Shown here one piece after another: positions 60,876 through 64,000 of a stretch of DNA of 64,000 nucleotides. Made by a program: the position numbers and the translations under genes. The stretch is from Bacteroidia bacterium (lineage in GTDB: Bacteria > Bacteroidota > Bacteroidia > Bacteroidales > GWA2-32-17), in assembly GCA_016218155.1 (NCBI GenBank), contig JACREQ010000059.1:62001-126000 (forward strand). Direction: 5' to 3'. The notes beneath the pieces are model-generated. The model worked only from the letters and a program-made list of their open reading frames with translations, made no database searches and had not been told where the DNA came from. Numbering within the stretch: position 1 is the first letter of the stretch; every line of letters starts with the position of its first letter.

Positions 60876-61253
60876 TTAGCCTATTTGAGCCTGATATTGA
60901 TCTGCAGTAAGAAGATCGTTAAGCTCAGCAAGATTTGATAATTCGATTTTAATCATCCAGCCATCGCCGTATGGATCTTTATTAATAACATCTGGTGTAG
61001 CTTCAATTTTTTCATTTTTTTCTACTACTTTTCCAGAAACCGGCATATAAGAATCAGAAACTGTTTTAACAGCTTCAATTGTTCCAAAAGCTTCGCCTTT
61101 TGAAAGAGTTTCGCCAACTGTTTCAATTTCAACAAAAACTACATCGCCCAATTCACCTTGAGCAAAGTCTGTTACGCCTACAAAAGCGTTGTTACCTTCA
61201 ACACGAATCCATTCGTGATCTTTAGTGTACTTTAAATTTGCTGGAACGTTCAT
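60876..61253 (-). CDS. gcvH: Glycine cleavage system H protein
   Basis: A 125-residue lipoyl carrier with the normal family length and landmarks: KYTKDHEWIRVEGNNAFVGVTDFAQ, LGDVVFVE, and the lipoylation site in GTIEAVKTVSD (Lys63). It shuttles the aminomethyl group between the P, T and L proteins of glycine cleavage. No gcvT or gcvP is adjacent, and it has its own promoter and terminator. Confidence 0.97.
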   Translation of the reverse strand: MNVPANLKYTKDHEWIRVEGNNAFVGVTDFAQGELGDVVFVEIETVGETLSKGEAFGTIEAVKTVSDSYMPVSGKVVEKNEKIEATPDVINKDPYGDGWMIKIELSNLAELNDLLTADQYQAQIG

Positions 61254-61287
61254 TTTTTATATTTTTTTAAGATGATTTTACCAATCT

Positions 61288-61317
61288 CAAAAGTATTAAA
61301 AAACCCAATAATACAAA
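61288..61317 (-). promoter_or_regulatory. Promoter of gcvH
   Basis: TTTG (minus strand, 61314-61317), 18 bases, TACTTTTG (61288-61295), 34 bases before the ATG. Good match to the phylum consensus. Confidence 0.6.
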
Positions 61318-61409
61318 ATATGTTTATTGTCATATTTTCAAAAAATGAATAATTAAATTTTATTATGAAAAAAAACATGATTAAAGTCGTCTTTTTATCA
61401 CATTTTGGT

Positions 61410-61417
61410 TAATTTTG
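61410..61417 (+). promoter_or_regulatory. Candidate -7 element of the aconitase gene
   Basis: TAATTTTG fits TAnnTTTG, 70 bases before the ATG at 61488. No -33 TTTG at the expected distance. Confidence 0.35.
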
Positions 61418-61487
61418 TACACCATTAAAAAAATGGAATAATTTTAATAATCAACAATAATATAAATAATTACAACAAATTTTTATT

Positions 61488-63764
61488 ATGATTTTTAACA
61501 TCGACATGATTAGAAAAGTGTATGCCAACTATAGCCAAAAAGTTGTAACTGCACGAAATCTCGTAAATGCTCCTTTAACACTTGCAGAAAAAATTCTTTA
61601 CACTCACCTTTATGATAATGAAGCAAAAAATGCTTTTACCAGAGGTAAAGATTATGTAAATTTCAATCCTGATCGCGTTGCTATGCAGGATGCAACTGCT
61701 CAAATGGCATTGCTGCAATTTATGATGGCAGGAAAACCAACAACAGCTGTTCCTTCTTCTGTTCATGCCGACCATTTGATTCAGGCAAAAGTTGAAGCGG
61801 GCGTTGATTTGGCTCATGCAAACATTACTAATCGTGAAGTTTACGATTTTTTAAGTTCTATCAGTAATAAATATGGTATAGATTTCTGGAAACCAGGTGC
61901 AGGTATTATTCATCAGGTGGTTTTAGAAAATTACGCTTTCCCGGGTGGGATGATGATTGGAACTGATTCTCATACTGTTAATGCAGGCGGATTAGGAATG
62001 TTGGCAATTGGAGTTGGCGGTGCAGACGCAGTTGATGTTATGGCTGGTATGGCATGGGAACTTAAATTTCCTAAATTAATAGGTATTAAATTAACAGGTA
62101 AACTAAATGGCTGGACATCTGCAAAAGACGTTATCTTAAAAGTTGCAGGAATACTTACAGTTAAAGGTGGTACAGGTGCAATAGTAGAATATTTTGGCGA
62201 TGGTGCAAAATCACTTTCATGCACTGGAAAAGCAACAATTTGTAACATGGGTGCAGAAATTGGCGCAACATGCTCAACATTTGGGTATGATGAATCAATG
62301 GAACGTTTCTTACGTGCTACAGGAAGAAATGAAGTTGCTGATTTAGCAAACACTATTAAATCTGATTTAACCGGCGATGCTGAAGTTTATGCAAACCCGG
62401 AAAAATATTTTGATCAGGTATTAGAAATTAATCTTTCTGAATTAGAACCTTATTTAAATGGACCATTCACTCCAGACAGAGCTACTCCAATTTCTAAAAT
62501 GAAAGAAGAAGCTGCTAAAAATGGCTGGCCAACAAAAGTTGAAGTTGGTTTAATTGGTTCATGCACAAATTCATCATACGAAGATATATCACGTTCTGCT
62601 TCAATTGCAAAACAAGCGGGTGAAAAAAACATTAAAGTAAAAGCTGAATTCACAATAACACCTGGCTCTGAACAGGTTCATCACTTGATTAAACGCGATG
62701 GTTTTATTGATATTTTCGATAAAATTGGCGGAAAAGTTTTTGCAAATGCTTGTGGTCCATGTATTGGTCAGTGGGACAGAGAAGGTGCAGATAAAGGAGA
62801 AAAAAATACAATTGTTCATTCTTTCAACCGTAATTTCTCCAAACGAGCAGATGGAAACCCAAACACTCATGCTTTTGTAGCATCGCCAGAATTGGTTACA
62901 GCATTAGCAATTGCAGGTGATTTAACTTTTAATCCCATTACAGACACAATTAAAAACGAATCAGGACAGGATGTTAAACTAGATGCACCTCAGGGATTAG
63001 AACTTCCTCCAAAAGGATTTGAAGTTATTGAAAGTTGTTATCAGGCACCAGCTGCAGATGGTTCATCTGTTGTAATTAAAGTTGATGAAAAATCTGACAG
63101 ACTTCAATTGTTAGCTCCATTTGCAGAATGGAATGGTGAAAATTACAAAGAATTACCTTTATTAATTAAGGCAAAAGGTAAATGCACAACCGATCATATT
63201 TCAATGGCTGGTCCATGGCTTTCGTATAGAGGTCATTTGGAAAACATTTCTAACAATATGCTAATTGGAGCAGTAAATAACTTTACAGAAAAAACAAATT
63301 CTGTAAAAAATCTTTTAACCGGCGAGTATAACGAAGTTCCAAAAGTAGCAAGAGCATATAAAGCTCAGGGTATTGGGTCTGTTGTTGTGGGCGACGAAAA
63401 TTATGGCGAAGGTTCATCACGTGAGCATGCAGCAATGGAACCACGTCACTTAAACGTAAAAGCAGTTTTGGTAAAATCATTTGCCCGTATTCATGAAACT
63501 AATCTGAAAAAACAAGGAATGTTAGCTTTAACTTTTATTGATAAAGCTGATTACGAAAAAATTCAGGAAAATGATAAAATAGATATTATGGGCTTACACA
63601 AATTTGCTCCCGGAAAAAATCTACTAGTTGTTTTACATCATGCAGACGGAACAAAAGAAGAATTTGAAGTAGCTCATACATATAATGAAATGCAGATTGG
63701 TTGGTTTAAGGCAGGAAGTGCTTTAAATTTAATTGCAAAACAAGCACAAATGTCTAAAGCGTAA
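61488..63764 (+). CDS. Aconitate hydratase
   Basis: A 758-residue aconitase of the mitochondrial-like type. The Fe-S cluster Cys residues are in [10 protein letters not shown] (about 356-360) and [12 protein letters not shown] (about 420-430). [30 protein letters not shown] and [16 protein letters not shown] (substrate-binding loop) are intact. It interconverts citrate and isocitrate in the TCA cycle. The next gene, 19 bases on, encodes isocitrate dehydrogenase, so the pair forms a TCA operon. Confidence 0.97.
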   Translation: MIFNIDMIRKVYANYSQKVVTARNLVNAPLTLAEKILYTHLYDNEAKNAFTRGKDYVNFNPDRVAMQDATAQMALLQFMMAGKPTTAVPSSVHADHLIQAKVEAGVDLAHANITNREVYDFLSSISNKYGIDFWKPGAGIIHQVVLENYAFPGGMMIGTDSHTVNAGGLGMLAIGVGGADAVDVMAGMAWELKFPKLIGIKLTGKLNGWTSAKDVILKVAGILTVKGGTGAIVEYFGDGAKSLSCTGKATICNMGAEIGATCSTFGYDESMERFLRATGRNEVADLANTIKSDLTGDAEVYANPEKYFDQVLEINLSELEPYLNGPFTPDRATPISKMKEEAAKNGWPTKVEVGLIGSCTNSSYEDISRSASIAKQAGEKNIKVKAEFTITPGSEQVHHLIKRDGFIDIFDKIGGKVFANACGPCIGQWDREGADKGEKNTIVHSFNRNFSKRADGNPNTHAFVASPELVTALAIAGDLTFNPITDTIKNESGQDVKLDAPQGLELPPKGFEVIESCYQAPAADGSSVVIKVDEKSDRLQLLAPFAEWNGENYKELPLLIKAKGKCTTDHISMAGPWLSYRGHLENISNNMLIGAVNNFTEKTNSVKNLLTGEYNEVPKVARAYKAQGIGSVVVGDENYGEGSSREHAAMEPRHLNVKAVLVKSFARIHETNLKKQGMLALTFIDKADYEKIQENDKIDIMGLHKFAPGKNLLVVLHHADGTKEEFEVAHTYNEMQIGWFKAGSALNLIAKQAQMSKA

Positions 63765-63771
63765 AAAATAA

Positions 63772-64000
<229 letters not shown>

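Noticed and set aside
61970-62353. 127-codon open frame antisense to aconitase
   Set aside because: Aconitase motifs are intact on the plus strand, and the antisense product resembles no family.

Overview
The window is about 64 kb of AT-rich DNA from a member of the phylum Bacteroidota. Three things show this. At least nine genes encode proteins with type IX secretion (T9SS) sorting domains, and there is a PorP/SprF-type partner and SprB-like repeat adhesins. Several starts are preceded by the phylum's promoter (TTTG, about 19 bases, TAnnTTTG). Most signal peptides and lipoboxes are of Bacteroidota type, and Shine-Dalgarno sequences are rare. The sequence does not let me name the class or genus. 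I see no rRNA, tRNA, CRISPR array, transposase or integrase.

Layout. 1-4.7 kb (minus strand): a zinc-ribbon gene cut by the window edge, an SPFH/GYF protein, an exported tandem peptide-deformylase-like lipoprotein and an exported Memo-AMMECR1 fusion. 4.8-15 kb: a polytopic membrane protein, then three large T9SS-exported proteins (one with SprB-like repeats and a PKD domain, and two translationally coupled parallel beta-helix proteins). 15-21 kb: HMG-CoA lyase and the two subunits of a 3-oxoacid CoA-transferase (acetoacetate metabolism), an orphan TAXI-type binding lipoprotein, a T9SS protein and a lipoprotein. 21-29 kb: envelope genes (Ig-like lipoprotein, lgt, M23 peptidase with LysM, coiled-coil membrane protein), then a two-component system divergent from a secreted T9SS protein that is probably its target.

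29.2-34.2 kb is an accessory region. Three related elements of about 130-143 bp separate single genes that all point the same way. The first nine bases of two of the intervening units are exact reverse complements of the bases that open the element at the unit's far end. This is the layout expected of integron-type gene cassettes without an integrase. 34.4-41.8 kb holds small enzymes of the VOC, SRPBCC, YciI and DUF1801 types, a kinase-methyltransferase fusion and secreted proteins. 41.8-44.2 kb holds ribD, prmC and recX. 44.2-48.2 kb is an ECF sigma/anti-sigma operon followed by two adhesin-like proteins and a barrel protein. A promoter-like motif with the same 13-base spacer lies before the sigma gene and before a downstream gene, which suggests an autoregulated regulon.

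48.4-60.7 kb (minus strand) carries a 1862-residue SprB-like adhesin with a type B sorting domain, its PorP/SprF partner, a second repeat adhesin, an asparagine-synthase-like protein lacking the glutaminase cysteine, and a 47-residue peptide gene with its own consensus promoter. The peptide resembles a RiPP leader plus Gly-rich core, and together with the synthetase-like protein it is the best candidate for an undescribed peptide system. The window ends with gcvH, aconitase and the start of a monomeric-type NADP-isocitrate dehydrogenase.
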